Shown here: piece after piece, positions 8,852 through 19,068 of the stretch
How the letters are laid out: every line of letters starts with the position of its first letter
How positions within the stretch are numbered: the first letter of the stretch is position 1
Made by a program: the position numbers and the translations under genes
Origin: Thermoflavifilum sp.
GTDB lineage: Bacteria; Bacteroidota; Bacteroidia; Chitinophagales; Chitinophagaceae
Length of the DNA: 64,000 bases
Assembly: GCF_014961315.1 (NCBI RefSeq)
Contig: NZ_CP063141.1
Location: 1,240,001 to 1,304,000 of the forward strand
Reading direction: 5' to 3'
Notes under the pieces: model-generated
Database searches by the model: none
The model's input: the letters and a program-made list of their open reading frames with translations, nothing else
What the model was told of the DNA's origin: nothing

Positions 8852-11800
8852 ATGAAGTTTTTTTCTGGTATTTGCAGAAGCGTGTTAAAATACCCGTTAT
8901 GGTTATTATATCCCGTTGTATGGTTGGTAGGTTGCCATTCCACTTCATCACGTTATACACCGCCAGCGAATCCGCTTTTTATGCAATTATCGGCCCGACA
9001 AACAGGAATTGATTTTGAAAACACGGTGAAGCCATCAGCTCAGTTTAATGTATTTAACTATCGAAATTTTTACAACGGAGGTGGAGTGGCCATCGGTGAT
9101 GTGAATAATGACGGATGGGCAGATATTTTTCTGGTTGGAAATGATGGGAAATGTAAATTATATCTCAATGAAAAGCACTGGCATTTTAAAGATGTAACTC
9201 AAGCGGCCGGCCTGGATCATATCAAAGGTTGGTGTACGGGAGTGGCTATGGTAGATATAAATGGTGATGGACTACTGGATATTTATCTGTGTCATAGCGG
9301 AAACTTACCGGGTGATGACCGTGCTAATCAGCTCTTTATCAATATGGGTGTAAATAAGCAGGGAATTCCATATTTTAAAGATGAAGCAGCAAAATATGGT
9401 TTACAGGATAAAGGCGGATTCACCACCCATGCATCTTTTTTTGATTATGACGGAGATGGAGATCTGGATTGTTTTATTCTTGAAAATAGTTTCAGACCTA
9501 TTAGCAGCTTTGGTTATGATCGTTATCTATTACGTAATCAACGCGACCCTTACGGTGGTGATAAATTATTGAGAAATGATAATGGACATTTTGTAGATGT
9601 AAATGATTCTGCTCATATCTATGGAAGCGTCATTGGTTTTGGTCTTGGTGTAAGCGTGGGCGATATTAACGGAGATATGTGGCCTGATATATATGTTTCA
9701 AATGATTTTTTTGAAAGGGATTATCTATATCTGAATCGTCAGGATGGCACATTTGTGGATGTAATGGATACGGCCATGGGGCATATCAGCTTGTCATCCA
9801 TGGGAGCTGATATGGCTGATTTAAATAATGATGGCTGGCAGGATATCTACACCACAGATATGCTTCCTGAAGATGATTACCGATTGAAAACTACCTCTTA
9901 TTTCGATGATTATGATGTGAATCAGGAGAGATTGAATCACGATTTTCATCATCAGTACATGCGCGACATGTTGCAATTGAATAATGGTGATACTACTTTC
10001 AGTGAAATTGGCCAGTTAGCAGGCGTTTATGCAACCGACTGGAGCTGGGGTGCACTGGCTTTTGATATGAACAATGATGGATGGAAAGATCTATTTGTAT
10101 CGAATGGTATTTATAAGAATCTTACGGATCAGGATTTTATTGGCTATTTCGCCAGCGATGCTAATAAACGAAGAGTAGCCGAGCAAGGTACATTCAATTA
10201 CGAAGAGTTTCAGAACAAAATATCTTCAACGCCCATTCCCAATTATGCATTTATTAATCAACATAACCTCACATTTAAAAATGAAGCTTATGCGCTCGGA
10301 CTGGGTATGCCTGGATTCAGCAATGGAGCTGCTTATGGAGATTTGGATAATGATGGTGATTTAGACCTGGTGGTGAATAATGTAAACATGCCCTGTTTTA
10401 TTTATCGGAACATGACGTCTGAAAAATATCATAAATCTTATATCCGGATTAAATTGAAAGGCTCGGGCATGAATACCTTTGGTATAGGAGCAAAAGTGAC
10501 GGTATATGCTGATGGTATCATGCAAATGCAGCAGGAGTTTCCACAACGGGGGTTTGAATCGAGTATGGATCCAGTGCTTGTTTTCGGTCTCGAACATGCA
10601 CGAAAAATTGATTCTATTGTGGTGATCTGGCCTGATCGGAAGCATGAAATGCAGGTGCTGAAAAATGTAGCTGTCAATCAAACGCTTACCCTCTATCAAA
10701 AAGATGCACATCAACAATTTATTTATCATCCACCCGTGTATCATCCTTTATTTGCAAATGTTTCTGGCTCATATATATCGGGTAACATCAAGCATCAGGA
10801 AGACTTATCTTATGTTGATTTTCAAAAAGAAAGGCTTATGCCTGAATTGCTTTCTACAGAGGGCCCCAGAATAGCTACAGCAGATATCAACGGCGATGGA
10901 TTAACCGATTTTTTCATCGGAGGTGCAAGGGATGATCCAGGTAAGATATTCATTCAACTTCCCGATGGGCATTTCAAACGCATCACCGAACCTGATTTAG
11001 ATGCCGATCGACATTTCGAGGATATAGGAGCTGCATTTGCTGATGTGAACCACGATGGTTATCCCGATTTAATTGTGGTATCGGGTGGAAATGAAGATGA
11101 TGTGGGCTCTCCCTGGCTCATGCCACGTGTGTATCTGAACAATGGGAAAGGTATTTTTAAGAAATTAACGGATGCGTTCCCCGCCGATATTTCAGTCAAT
11201 GCATCGTGTGTAAAGGTATTTGATTTCAATGGCGATGGTTATCCTGATTTGTTTATAGGTGGGAGGGATGTACCCGGAATTTATGGTGCCGATCCAAGAT
11301 CGTATCTTCTCCAAAATGATGGCCATGGTCATTTTTTCGATGTAACCGATCGGCTTGCACCGGGTTTAAGCAGCATTGGTATGGTAACCGATGCCTGCTG
11401 GACAGATGTTGATGGTGATGGCCTGAAAGATTTAGTGGTAGTGGGTGAATGGATGCCTATCACAATATTTAAAAATGAACACGGAAGGTTTAAAAAATGG
11501 ATAGAAATTCCGCATAGCCAGGGATGGTGGCACTGTATCCAGCCTGCAGATGTGAATGGTGATGGGAAAATGGATTTTGTGCTGGGCAACCTGGGATTAA
11601 ATAGCCAGTTCAAGGCAGATAGTTTGCACCCTGTTGAACTGTATGTACATGATTTTGATCAGAATGGACAGATCGATTGTATCCTTACATTATATAGAAA
11701 CGATGGTAAATCGTATCCCTTTTATATGAAAGATGAAATGTATGCACAGTTTCCGATGTTGAAAAAGCGATTTCCGAAATATGCCGATTATGCAGGAAAA

Positions 11801-12280
11801 ACCATCCAGCAACTGTTTAAGGCTGATGAATTGAAAGGCGCACTGCTAAAGAAGGCCGAGTATATGCAAACGGCCTTATTGATCAACGATGGGGACGGCA
11901 GATTTCATCTGGAAGCCCTGCCGATTCGAGCTCAGTTTTCTCCTGTATTTGCCATTCTCGTAGAAGACCTCGACGGAGATGGACATCCAGACATTTTTCT
12001 GGGTGGGAATTTTTACGGTGTGAAACCTCAGGTCGGCCGATATGATGCAAGTTATGGTTGCTTCCTGAAAGGCGATGGAAAGGGACATTTTACATATTTG
12101 ACACCCGAACAGTCGGGATTATTTGTGAGAGGAGAGGTTAGAGATGTTGCGTTAATTCCAGGAAAAAATCATACTCAATATATTTTGATTGCTCGTAACA
12201 ATGACAACGCATTGCTATTCCGGAGAATTTCAAAAAGCACGTCTGATAAAAAGAAGAATGTGAGCAATTCTGATCGTTAA
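8852..12280 (+). CDS. Giant FG-GAP/VCBS repeat lipoprotein with ASPIC/UnbV domain (CRTAC1-like), copy 1
   Basis: Predicted surface or periplasmic lipoprotein of about 1142 residues. The ATG at 8852 gives a lipoprotein signal ending VVWLVGC. I count 14 calcium-loop motifs of the form DxNxDGxxD, for example DVNNDGWADIF, DYDGDGDLDCF, DLNNDGWQDIY, DVNHDGYPDLI and DLDGDGHPDIF, spread in two blocks as in paired beta-propellers. Between the blocks is an ASPIC/UnbV region with FGIGAKVTVYADG, QRGFESSMDP and VVIWPDRK. No catalytic motif is visible, so a binding or scaffold role is inferred. It follows the SusC/SusD pair and is only 10 bases from its paralogue downstream, so it probably serves as an accessory surface protein of this locus. 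Confidence 0.9.
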   Translation: MKFFSGICRSVLKYPLWLLYPVVWLVGCHSTSSRYTPPANPLFMQLSARQTGIDFENTVKPSAQFNVFNYRNFYNGGGVAIGDVNNDGWADIFLVGNDGKCKLYLNEKHWHFKDVTQAAGLDHIKGWCTGVAMVDINGDGLLDIYLCHSGNLPGDDRANQLFINMGVNKQGIPYFKDEAAKYGLQDKGGFTTHASFFDYDGDGDLDCFILENSFRPISSFGYDRYLLRNQRDPYGGDKLLRNDNGHFVDVNDSAHIYGSVIGFGLGVSVGDINGDMWPDIYVSNDFFERDYLYLNRQDGTFVDVMDTAMGHISLSSMGADMADLNNDGWQDIYTTDMLPEDDYRLKTTSYFDDYDVNQERLNHDFHHQYMRDMLQLNNGDTTFSEIGQLAGVYATDWSWGALAFDMNNDGWKDLFVSNGIYKNLTDQDFIGYFASDANKRRVAEQGTFNYEEFQNKISSTPIPNYAFINQHNLTFKNEAYALGLGMPGFSNGAAYGDLDNDGDLDLVVNNVNMPCFIYRNMTSEKYHKSYIRIKLKGSGMNTFGIGAKVTVYADGIMQMQQEFPQRGFESSMDPVLVFGLEHARKIDSIVVIWPDRKHEMQVLKNVAVNQTLTLYQKDAHQQFIYHPPVYHPLFANVSGSYISGNIKHQEDLSYVDFQKERLMPELLSTEGPRIATADINGDGLTDFFIGGARDDPGKIFIQLPDGHFKRITEPDLDADRHFEDIGAAFADVNHDGYPDLIVVSGGNEDDVGSPWLMPRVYLNNGKGIFKKLTDAFPADISVNASCVKVFDFNGDGYPDLFIGGRDVPGIYGADPRSYLLQNDGHGHFFDVTDRLAPGLSSIGMVTDACWTDVDGDGLKDLVVVGEWMPITIFKNEHGRFKKWIEIPHSQGWWHCIQPADVNGDGKMDFVLGNLGLNSQFKADSLHPVELYVHDFDQNGQIDCILTLYRNDGKSYPFYMKDEMYAQFPMLKKRFPKYADYAGKTIQQLFKADELKGALLKKAEYMQTALLINDGDGRFHLEALPIRAQFSPVFAILVEDLDGDGHPDIFLGGNFYGVKPQVGRYDASYGCFLKGDGKGHFTYLTPEQSGLFVRGEVRDVALIPGKNHTQYILIARNNDNALLFRRISKSTSDKKKNVSNSDR

Positions 12281-12290
12281 AAGCATTCGT

Positions 12291-15200
12291 ATGTTATCGA
12301 ATCATCTTTTAAAGATACTTCTATTTTCCATTCTTATCAGCGCTGGAATGGAATCCTGCCATAAGTCCACAAAGCTTTTCAAGGCATTGAGTCCTGAGCA
12401 GACGGGCATTCAGTTTGTCAACGAAGTACATGATAGTTCAGATATGAATATTCTGGATTACATGTACTACTATAATGGAGGTGGTGTGGCATTGGGTGAT
12501 ATCAATAATGATGGGCGGATTGATATTTTGCTAACATCCAATAAAGGTGGTGTTCGTTTGTATGAAAATGAAGGCCACATGCATTTTAAAGATATCACGC
12601 GTCAGGCCGGACTTACAGATGATGCCAGCTGGACAACAGGGGCAGTGATGGCCGATGTGAATGGAGATGGATGGCTGGATATTTACGTTTGCGTGGTAAG
12701 TGGCTACAAAGGATTACAGGGACATAATCTTTTATTCATCAATCAACATAATGGTACATTCAAAGAAGAATCTGCCGAGTACGGGCTCGACTTTAGCGGG
12801 TTCTGCACACAGGCCAGTTTCTTTGACTATGATCACGACGGCGACCTTGATTTATTTCTTGTTTGCCACGCTTTACATTCTTCAGAAACATACGGCGATA
12901 CTTCTCTGCGTAAACTTTTTTCCACAGTAAGCGGTGGTCATCTATTTCGCAATGACCATGGACATTTTGTAGAGGTAACCCGCCAGGCAGGCATAATTGC
13001 CAGTCCCATCAGCTATGGATTGAGTGCTATTATCGGAGATTTTAATAATGATGGCTGGGATGATATCTATGAAGCAAACGATTTTCAGGAGAGTGATTAT
13101 TATTATATCAACAATCATGATGGCACATTCACCCAGATGGATCGCCAGGCATTCGGACACGAAAGCAAATCTTCTATGGGTACCGATGCTGGTGATCTGA
13201 ATCATGATGGTTGGCTCGATCTGGTTAGTCTGGATATGTTGCCGGTTGATGAAAAGGTATTGAAATCTACAGCAAATGATGATCCTTTTGATATAGCAAA
13301 TTACAAAGTAAAATTAGGATATACTGAGCAGTATACACGCAATATGCTTCAGCTTAATACCTACGGTGGAATGCATTTTAGCGAGATTGGCTTGATGGCT
13401 GGCATAGCGGCAACGGACTGGAGCTGGTCGCCACTCTTGGCAGATTTTAATAACGATGGTATTCCTGATTTATTTGTCACATCAGGTGTATGGCGAAGAG
13501 CTAACGATCTGGATTACATTCAATATATTTCCAATGCCCAGGTAGCTAAAAGTCTTTCCGGTACTCGATTACTCGATCAGGAAGCTATTCATCGTATGCC
13601 TCCCGGACCTTCACACAATTACATTTATCAAGGAACAGACAGCCTGAAGTTCATCGATGAATCGAAACAATGGGGAATGATCAAAACAGGGTTTTCTAAT
13701 GGAGCTGCATATGCAGATCTGGATAATGATGGGGATCTGGATATTGTAGTGAATAACCTCAATGCTCCCGCCATCATCTATAAAAACTATACCCGGGAGA
13801 AATATCATCTGCATTATCTGGAAATACGATGTGCAGGAACTGACAGCAATAGATTTGGTATTGGCGCAAAAGTAATTCTAAAACAGAAAGGCAAATTGCA
13901 ATATGCTTATATGCAACCTACTCGCGGGTTTGAGAGTGCTACTGCACCCGTGCTCTTTTTTGGCCTTGGAAAAGATTCACTCATCGACACTTTACAGGTG
14001 ATCTGGCCAAGGGGAGAAGTACAGCTGCTTACGCATGTAAAAGCAGATCAGATTTTAACCCTTCATCAAAACCAGGCTAAAGATACCGGAAGCTTGTTAT
14101 TGCCACATATCCTCACATATTATCAATGGTTTAGCAATGTTACCGATAGCCTATTGTCTGTGCATGTTGTACATAGAGGCGATCCCAGTTTTATTGATTT
14201 TGCACGACAACCCTTGATGCCTCACATGATCTCTACCGATGCACCTAAAATAGCCATTGCCGATGTGAATGGCGATGGCCTGGAAGATTTTTACATCGGC
14301 GGAGGAAAATTTCAATCAGGTGCGCTGTATATTCAACAACCAGATGGGCAATTCCTTTTATCTCATCAGCCTGCTTTTGATCAGGATTCCATGTGTATCG
14401 ATCAGGATGCCGTCTTTTTCGATGCGAACCACGATGGTTATCCCGATTTGTACGTAGTGAGTGGCGGTGGTGAGTTTTATGATGGCATGAAACCTTTGCT
14501 TGACAGGCTTTACCTGAATGATGGCAAAGGCCATTTCGTAAAAGATACAACCGCATTACCGCTCATGTATGAGAACAAATCCTGTGTAAGAGTGGCCGAT
14601 ATCAATCAGGATGGTTACCCCGATTTGTTTGTGGGAGGAAGGGCTGATGCACTTCATTATGGACAGATTCCACAATCGTATCTATTGATCAACGACGGCA
14701 AGGGACATTTCATAGATGAAACCGATAAACTTGCACCGGGATTGAGTCATATTGGCCTGGTTACAGATGCTATATGGACCGATTTCAATGATGATGGGGA
14801 AATGGATTTAATTGTAGTGGGTGAATGGATGCCTATCAGTTTTTTTGAGAATGATGGGCATGGACATCTGATAAACGTAACCCAACGTATGGGATTTGCG
14901 CATACCCAGGGATGGTGGCAATGTATCCGTGCAGCAGATCTGGATGGTGATGGTAAAATGGATTATCTTATAGGTAACTATGGATTAAATACAACATTCA
15001 AGCCCAGTCGTAAATATCCATTGAAGCTTTTTATTGGTGATTTTGGACAAAACCAATCTGAATCTACGATATTATCTTATGCAAAAGATGGAAAATATTA
15101 TCCTTTTGCCGGGAAGGATTTGTTTGAACAGCAATTTCCTGCAATGATGAAAAAGAAATATGCTGCATATCATGATTTTGCCGGGCAAACCATGCAGGAA

Positions 15201-15614
15201 ATTTTTGGTAAATCTCTGCATCGGGCAAAAGTATGGAACGCTTATACATTCACATCGGTATGGTTGCACAACCTGGGGCATGGTAAGTTTGAAATGCTTC
15301 CGCTACCCATGGGAGCACAGGTTGCACCGGTGAAAGCTTTTGATGTAGGAGATTTTAACCATGATGGACATCCCGATATTTTGGTAGGTGGTAATTTCTA
15401 TGGAGTATGGCCGCAGGAAGGGCGATATGATGCCAATGATGGTATCGTATTGACCGGCGACGGGAAAGGTCATTTTCACACAATATGGCCCTGGCAATCC
15501 GGCTTTTTTGTGACCGGGGAGGTGAGGGATATCAAAACCATACACCGGAAGGCGGATTCTTTAATCATGGTGGCTCGTTACAATGATCGCATCCTGTTTT
15601 TTAAAAACAAATAA
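12291..15614 (+). CDS. Giant FG-GAP/VCBS repeat lipoprotein with ASPIC/UnbV domain, copy 2
   Basis: Tandem paralogue of the preceding gene, 1107 residues, same order of parts. Lipoprotein signal ends ISAGMESC. Thirteen intact DxNxDGxxD-type loops are visible (DINNDGRIDIL, DVNGDGWLDIY, DFNNDGWDDIY, DLNHDGWLDLV, DINQDGYPDLF and others). The loop corresponding to number 13 of copy 1 reads DFGQNQSESTIL, having lost its calcium residues. The ASPIC segment has FGIGAKVILKQKG, TRGFESATAP and QVIWPRGE. Segments such as GLVTDA-WTD, VVGEWMPI and GGNFYGVWPQ match copy 1 closely, so the pair arose by duplication and then diverged. Ten bases separate it from copy 1 and 11 from the GH65 gene, so all three are probably on one transcript. 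Confidence 0.9.
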   Translation: MLSNHLLKILLFSILISAGMESCHKSTKLFKALSPEQTGIQFVNEVHDSSDMNILDYMYYYNGGGVALGDINNDGRIDILLTSNKGGVRLYENEGHMHFKDITRQAGLTDDASWTTGAVMADVNGDGWLDIYVCVVSGYKGLQGHNLLFINQHNGTFKEESAEYGLDFSGFCTQASFFDYDHDGDLDLFLVCHALHSSETYGDTSLRKLFSTVSGGHLFRNDHGHFVEVTRQAGIIASPISYGLSAIIGDFNNDGWDDIYEANDFQESDYYYINNHDGTFTQMDRQAFGHESKSSMGTDAGDLNHDGWLDLVSLDMLPVDEKVLKSTANDDPFDIANYKVKLGYTEQYTRNMLQLNTYGGMHFSEIGLMAGIAATDWSWSPLLADFNNDGIPDLFVTSGVWRRANDLDYIQYISNAQVAKSLSGTRLLDQEAIHRMPPGPSHNYIYQGTDSLKFIDESKQWGMIKTGFSNGAAYADLDNDGDLDIVVNNLNAPAIIYKNYTREKYHLHYLEIRCAGTDSNRFGIGAKVILKQKGKLQYAYMQPTRGFESATAPVLFFGLGKDSLIDTLQVIWPRGEVQLLTHVKADQILTLHQNQAKDTGSLLLPHILTYYQWFSNVTDSLLSVHVVHRGDPSFIDFARQPLMPHMISTDAPKIAIADVNGDGLEDFYIGGGKFQSGALYIQQPDGQFLLSHQPAFDQDSMCIDQDAVFFDANHDGYPDLYVVSGGGEFYDGMKPLLDRLYLNDGKGHFVKDTTALPLMYENKSCVRVADINQDGYPDLFVGGRADALHYGQIPQSYLLINDGKGHFIDETDKLAPGLSHIGLVTDAIWTDFNDDGEMDLIVVGEWMPISFFENDGHGHLINVTQRMGFAHTQGWWQCIRAADLDGDGKMDYLIGNYGLNTTFKPSRKYPLKLFIGDFGQNQSESTILSYAKDGKYYPFAGKDLFEQQFPAMMKKKYAAYHDFAGQTMQEIFGKSLHRAKVWNAYTFTSVWLHNLGHGKFEMLPLPMGAQVAPVKAFDVGDFNHDGHPDILVGGNFYGVWPQEGRYDANDGIVLTGDGKGHFHTIWPWQSGFFVTGEVRDIKTIHRKADSLIMVARYNDRILFFKNK

Positions 15615-15625
15615 TTGAATTGAAC

Positions 15626-17680
15626 ATGAAACTCCATCCATTTCTCAAAACTATGTATGTATGTTTACTCCTGTGCAGTTGTTTCAGTCGATCCTTCAGT
15701 CAGCAAATATCATCATCGGTATGGACACTGCAGGCTACACAAATCGACCCGGCTCATTATTACGGGATCACGGTAGCCAACGGAATATTAGGCATAGTTT
15801 CGGCTCCACAGCCTTTGAGTGTAAAGGAAATTGTATTGAATGGCGCTTATGATCAGTATGGCCGTGGCAGGGTAAGTAATCTGCTGAAAACATTCAGTTT
15901 TGCAAATGTAGAGTTGTCTGTAAATGGCCAGGTCGTTGATCTCCAGCACATCAAGCATTTTCATCAAACACTCGACATGTATCGAGCCGTTTTTCATTCC
16001 AGTTTTGATGTAGGCGATTTTGCACATGTAATTTGCTCCTGGCGGGCATTGAGACAACTTCCCTACAATGCACTCATTACCGTAACCATTGAAGCCAGGC
16101 GACCTGTTGTTATTTCTGCGGCCAGTGTAATGGAAGCGCCGGATATGTTGCGCGATGTACACGAATTTTACGAAGACATTGCCAGTCCGCACGGGACTTT
16201 GCATTTGTTGTTTTCCAGTGCAAAGAGTCCTACGGGTAAATTAACGGTTGCGGCTGCTACAAGCTTTATCTTTGATGAGTCGCGCGAGCAGCAACCGCAG
16301 GTCTTCCATGAAATGTGGGACGACAATCGTCATGTAATGCGCTTCAACAAAACCTTACAGGCTGGAGAACGTTATGTGTTTTCAATAGCCGGGGCCACCA
16401 TCAGCAGTGCACAGGATGCCGATCCGGTAAATGAAGCTGAACGACTGGCCATTTTCGAAGCCTTACAAACTCGCGAGGAATTGGTTGCACAACACGAGGC
16501 TGCCTGGCAGCAGCTCTGGCAGAGTGATATTCATATCGATGGTGATGATTCCACCCAGCGTGATATCCATAGCATGCTGTATCACCTGTATAGTTTTGTG
16601 CGAGCTGGCTCGGATTACAGCCTTTCTCCTATGGGGCTATCGGGTTTGGGCTACAATGGGCATGTTTTCTGGGATGCCGATCTGTGGATGTATCCCGTGT
16701 TATTGCAGCTTCATCCTGAGATGGCTCGTTCCCTGATTGAATACCGGATTCATCGATTAAAAGCGGCCGAACAAAATGCATACGCACATGGCTATCAGGG
16801 AGCCATGTATCCCTGGGAATCGGCTGCCAGCGGAGAGGAGGAAACGCCGGTATGGGCACTGTCAGGCCCTTTTGAACATCATATCACGGCTTGTGTGGCC
16901 ATCGCCATCTGGCAATATTTCTGTGTTACGCACGATACGGTATGGCTTCGTGAAGAAGGCTTCCCCGTATTGCAAGCCACTGCCGACTTCTGGGTATCGC
17001 GTGTGCAAAAGCAATCGGATGGGTACCATATTCGCAATGTAGTAGCTGCCGATGAATGGGCGGAAAATGTAGACGACGATGCATTTACAAACGGCGCAGC
17101 TATAGAGAATCTGCGTGATGCCATTCGTGCAGCTGAGGTTTTGCAAAAACAACCCAACCCACGCTGGCGAGATGTGGCCGATCATATCGTATTGCTGCAT
17201 TTTCCCGATGGCGTCATCCGTGAGCATGCTACTTATCACGGCGAACAAATTAAGCAGGCCGACGTAAACCTGCTGGCATATCCGCTCGGGATAGTTACCG
17301 ATACTCAGCAGATTCGGAAAGATCTGGAATATTATGAACCTCGCATCGGTGCGGGTCCGGCCATGAGTTATGCCATGCTCAGCTTGTTGTACGAGCGCCT
17401 GGGATATCCGGAGAAAGCCTATGCGTTGTTTAAACGCGGATATGTGCCCAATGAACTTCCGCCCTTCGGTGTGCTGGCCGAAACTGCAGGAGGAACCAAT
17501 CCTTATTTTGCTACCGGAGCTGGAGGCATATTGCAGGCCGTATTGAATGGATTTGGTGGATTACAGATCACCGAACAGGGCATCAAACAGTTACCTGTAC
17601 GATTACCATCACAATGGAAATCATTAACCATCACCGGTGTGGGAATCGAAAAAAAAGATTTTTACATTCGAAATAAATAA
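15626..17680 (+). CDS. Secreted glycoside hydrolase family 65 enzyme, probable alpha-glucosidase
   Basis: About 684 residues with a signal peptide (cut near SRSFSQQ), so it acts outside the cytoplasm. The GH65 core is clear: GLSGLGYNGHVFWDADLWM, then ADEWAENVDDDAFTN matching the family acid motif DEYHENV-NNAYTN with the general acid Glu near residue 477, KQADVNLLAYPLG, and LAETAGGTNPYF with a second Glu near residue 619. GH65 includes phosphorylases, which use phosphate in place of a base, and hydrolases, which have a second carboxylate. The pair here is spaced like the acid/base pair recalled for the Flavobacterium johnsoniae alpha-1,2-glucosidase, so hydrolysis of kojibiose-type or related alpha-glucosides is likely. 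A secreted phosphorylase would also be odd. An in-frame TTG at 15620 is an alternative start. Confidence 0.88.
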   Translation: MKLHPFLKTMYVCLLLCSCFSRSFSQQISSSVWTLQATQIDPAHYYGITVANGILGIVSAPQPLSVKEIVLNGAYDQYGRGRVSNLLKTFSFANVELSVNGQVVDLQHIKHFHQTLDMYRAVFHSSFDVGDFAHVICSWRALRQLPYNALITVTIEARRPVVISAASVMEAPDMLRDVHEFYEDIASPHGTLHLLFSSAKSPTGKLTVAAATSFIFDESREQQPQVFHEMWDDNRHVMRFNKTLQAGERYVFSIAGATISSAQDADPVNEAERLAIFEALQTREELVAQHEAAWQQLWQSDIHIDGDDSTQRDIHSMLYHLYSFVRAGSDYSLSPMGLSGLGYNGHVFWDADLWMYPVLLQLHPEMARSLIEYRIHRLKAAEQNAYAHGYQGAMYPWESAASGEEETPVWALSGPFEHHITACVAIAIWQYFCVTHDTVWLREEGFPVLQATADFWVSRVQKQSDGYHIRNVVAADEWAENVDDDAFTNGAAIENLRDAIRAAEVLQKQPNPRWRDVADHIVLLHFPDGVIREHATYHGEQIKQADVNLLAYPLGIVTDTQQIRKDLEYYEPRIGAGPAMSYAMLSLLYERLGYPEKAYALFKRGYVPNELPPFGVLAETAGGTNPYFATGAGGILQAVLNGFGGLQITEQGIKQLPVRLPSQWKSLTITGVGIEKKDFYIRNK

Positions 17681-17694
17681 CGTAACTTTCGTTC

Positions 17695-18240
17695 GTGCGC
17701 AAACTCACTACCATAGTATTCCTGTTGTTATTTGCATTTTATGCCGCAGGATATTACTTTGCGTACGAGTGGATGCTTTATCAACATAGCTTTTCTGCAG
17801 CAGATGATTTTAATCCTGAAAACAACACCGGTTCGCTGGTATTAAAAATTCCAGTTTACCTTCCTTATCTTCCCCAGCAAACCCATGAAGAAAAAGCCGA
17901 TGGCAGCGTGCAGGTAGAAGGTATCTGGTATCGGGCTGTGAGTAAATACCTTTATCATGATACACTGTACGTCAAATGTGTAAAAGATCGGGAAAGAATG
18001 ACCCTGAATGAATGGTTTCATGATTTTATGCGTTTCAGCTTTGGCAATACTACCAATTCAAATAATCATCAGGATTTATATAAATCCTTTTTCAAAGAAT
18101 ATATTTCCGATTTTACTCGCTGGCATCTGAACAATATGGCTGATATGCCCATCTATTTTGGTGAATTTGTATCTACGCCAGTGGCTCCAGCACTGGACCG
18201 ATTGACGCCTCCTCCCAGAACATCTTCTTTCATTTCTTGA
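17695..18240 (+). CDS. Small membrane-anchored protein of unknown function
   Basis: 181 residues starting at a GTG at 17695; no ATG is available nearby in frame. One N-terminal hydrophobic segment (IVFLLLFAFYAAGYYFAY) would anchor it in the inner membrane with the rest in the periplasm. The body has acidic and aromatic residues, a KIPVYLPYLP segment and a proline-rich tail, and I recognise no family. It begins 14 bases after the GH65 stop codon and is followed by a non-coding gap of over 200 bases, so it is the last gene of the SusC/SusD operon. A role in the same pathway is inferred from position only. Confidence 0.7.
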   Translation: MRKLTTIVFLLLFAFYAAGYYFAYEWMLYQHSFSAADDFNPENNTGSLVLKIPVYLPYLPQQTHEEKADGSVQVEGIWYRAVSKYLYHDTLYVKCVKDRERMTLNEWFHDFMRFSFGNTTNSNNHQDLYKSFFKEYISDFTRWHLNNMADMPIYFGEFVSTPVAPALDRLTPPPRTSSFIS

Positions 18241-18420
18241 TGTGATGATTAGAAAAGTCTGCTGAAGTTTATGTTGTTTATCATGCAGCAGCACGGTAAT
18301 GCATGCTTTCTACAGCGCTAAAGTGTGTATGCCGTTGATATAATCCCGTATAGTTGTTTGCATGATGCAATGGATGTATTGCTTAGCAGGCATCATCACA
18401 TGAGCGTAATGGTTTTGCTG

Positions 18421-18449
18421 TTGATCGATCACGATCAATATTACTTTAC
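18421..18449 (+). promoter_or_regulatory. Promoter with embedded inverted repeat, upstream of the AhpD-like pair
   Basis: TTG at 18421-18423, an 18-base spacer, and TACTTTAC at 18442-18449 as a partial -7 box, 18 bases before the start codon. An exact 7-base inverted repeat, TTGATCG at 18421-18427 and CGATCAA at 18432-18438, fills the spacer, a good place for a repressor to bind. The preceding 18241-18420 holds nothing else I can recognise. Confidence 0.5.
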
Positions 18450-18466
18450 CCATAAAAAAACAATAT

Positions 18467-19036
18467 ATGTCTTGCTATATTAACTTACCCGATCCCCATT
18501 TACCGGGCATCTGGGGGCCCATGCGTTTCAGGCCCGAAACCGCACCACCCCTTTCTCAAATTGCCCAGGCATTACTTCAAACGGATGAAGGCATCAGCCG
18601 GATGGAAAGGGAATGGATTGCTTCTTATGTTTCGTATTTAAACGGCTGCCATTTCTGCCATACCATTCACGGTGCCGTTACCTGTGCACATGCGCATCAA
18701 TCGATAGATATGATTGATGAAATTGAAAAAGGGCCTGCATCCCATCAGTTATCAGATAAAATGAAGACCTTACTGGTTATTGCTGCTCAGGTACAAAAAG
18801 GAGGTAAACATGTCACACTGCAGGCTATAGAAGCTGCAAAACAAGCCGGTGCCACGGATCTGGAAATACACGACACGGTGCTCATTGCTGCAGCGTTCTG
18901 TATGTTTAATCGCTATGTGGATGGCCTGCATACCTGGGCGCCAGCCGATCGCCGGCTATATGCAGAAGAAGGCAAGCGTATGGCTATAGAGGGTTATCTG
19001 CGTAAAAACAAAGGTCAACAAATGCAAAAAGCATAA
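18467..19036 (+). CDS. AhpD-like carboxymuconolactone decarboxylase-family protein, copy 1
   Basis: Peroxidase-related protein of 189 residues, probably cytoplasmic. The active-site pattern is GCHFCHTIHG with Glu49, Cys61, Cys64 and His68; the spacing is the same as in the AhpD alkylhydroperoxidase proton-relay site (Glu, then Cys-x-x-Cys, then His). AhpD passes electrons from a lipoylated protein to a peroxiredoxin, but related proteins have other thiol-dependent roles. No peroxiredoxin is next to it. It starts with MSCYI, and this extra cysteine at position 3 is kept in the second copy. Preceded by its own promoter with an inverted repeat. The second copy follows after 32 bases. Confidence 0.88.
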   Translation: MSCYINLPDPHLPGIWGPMRFRPETAPPLSQIAQALLQTDEGISRMEREWIASYVSYLNGCHFCHTIHGAVTCAHAHQSIDMIDEIEKGPASHQLSDKMKTLLVIAAQVQKGGKHVTLQAIEAAKQAGATDLEIHDTVLIAAAFCMFNRYVDGLHTWAPADRRLYAEEGKRMAIEGYLRKNKGQQMQKA

Positions 19037-19068
19037 TCATGATTTATTCACCTTTAAAACTGAAAAAT

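Noticed and set aside
18241..18400. Inverted repeat TGTGATGAT ... ATCATCACA
   Set aside because: The 9-base arms are over 140 bases apart with no supporting structure, so chance is likely.
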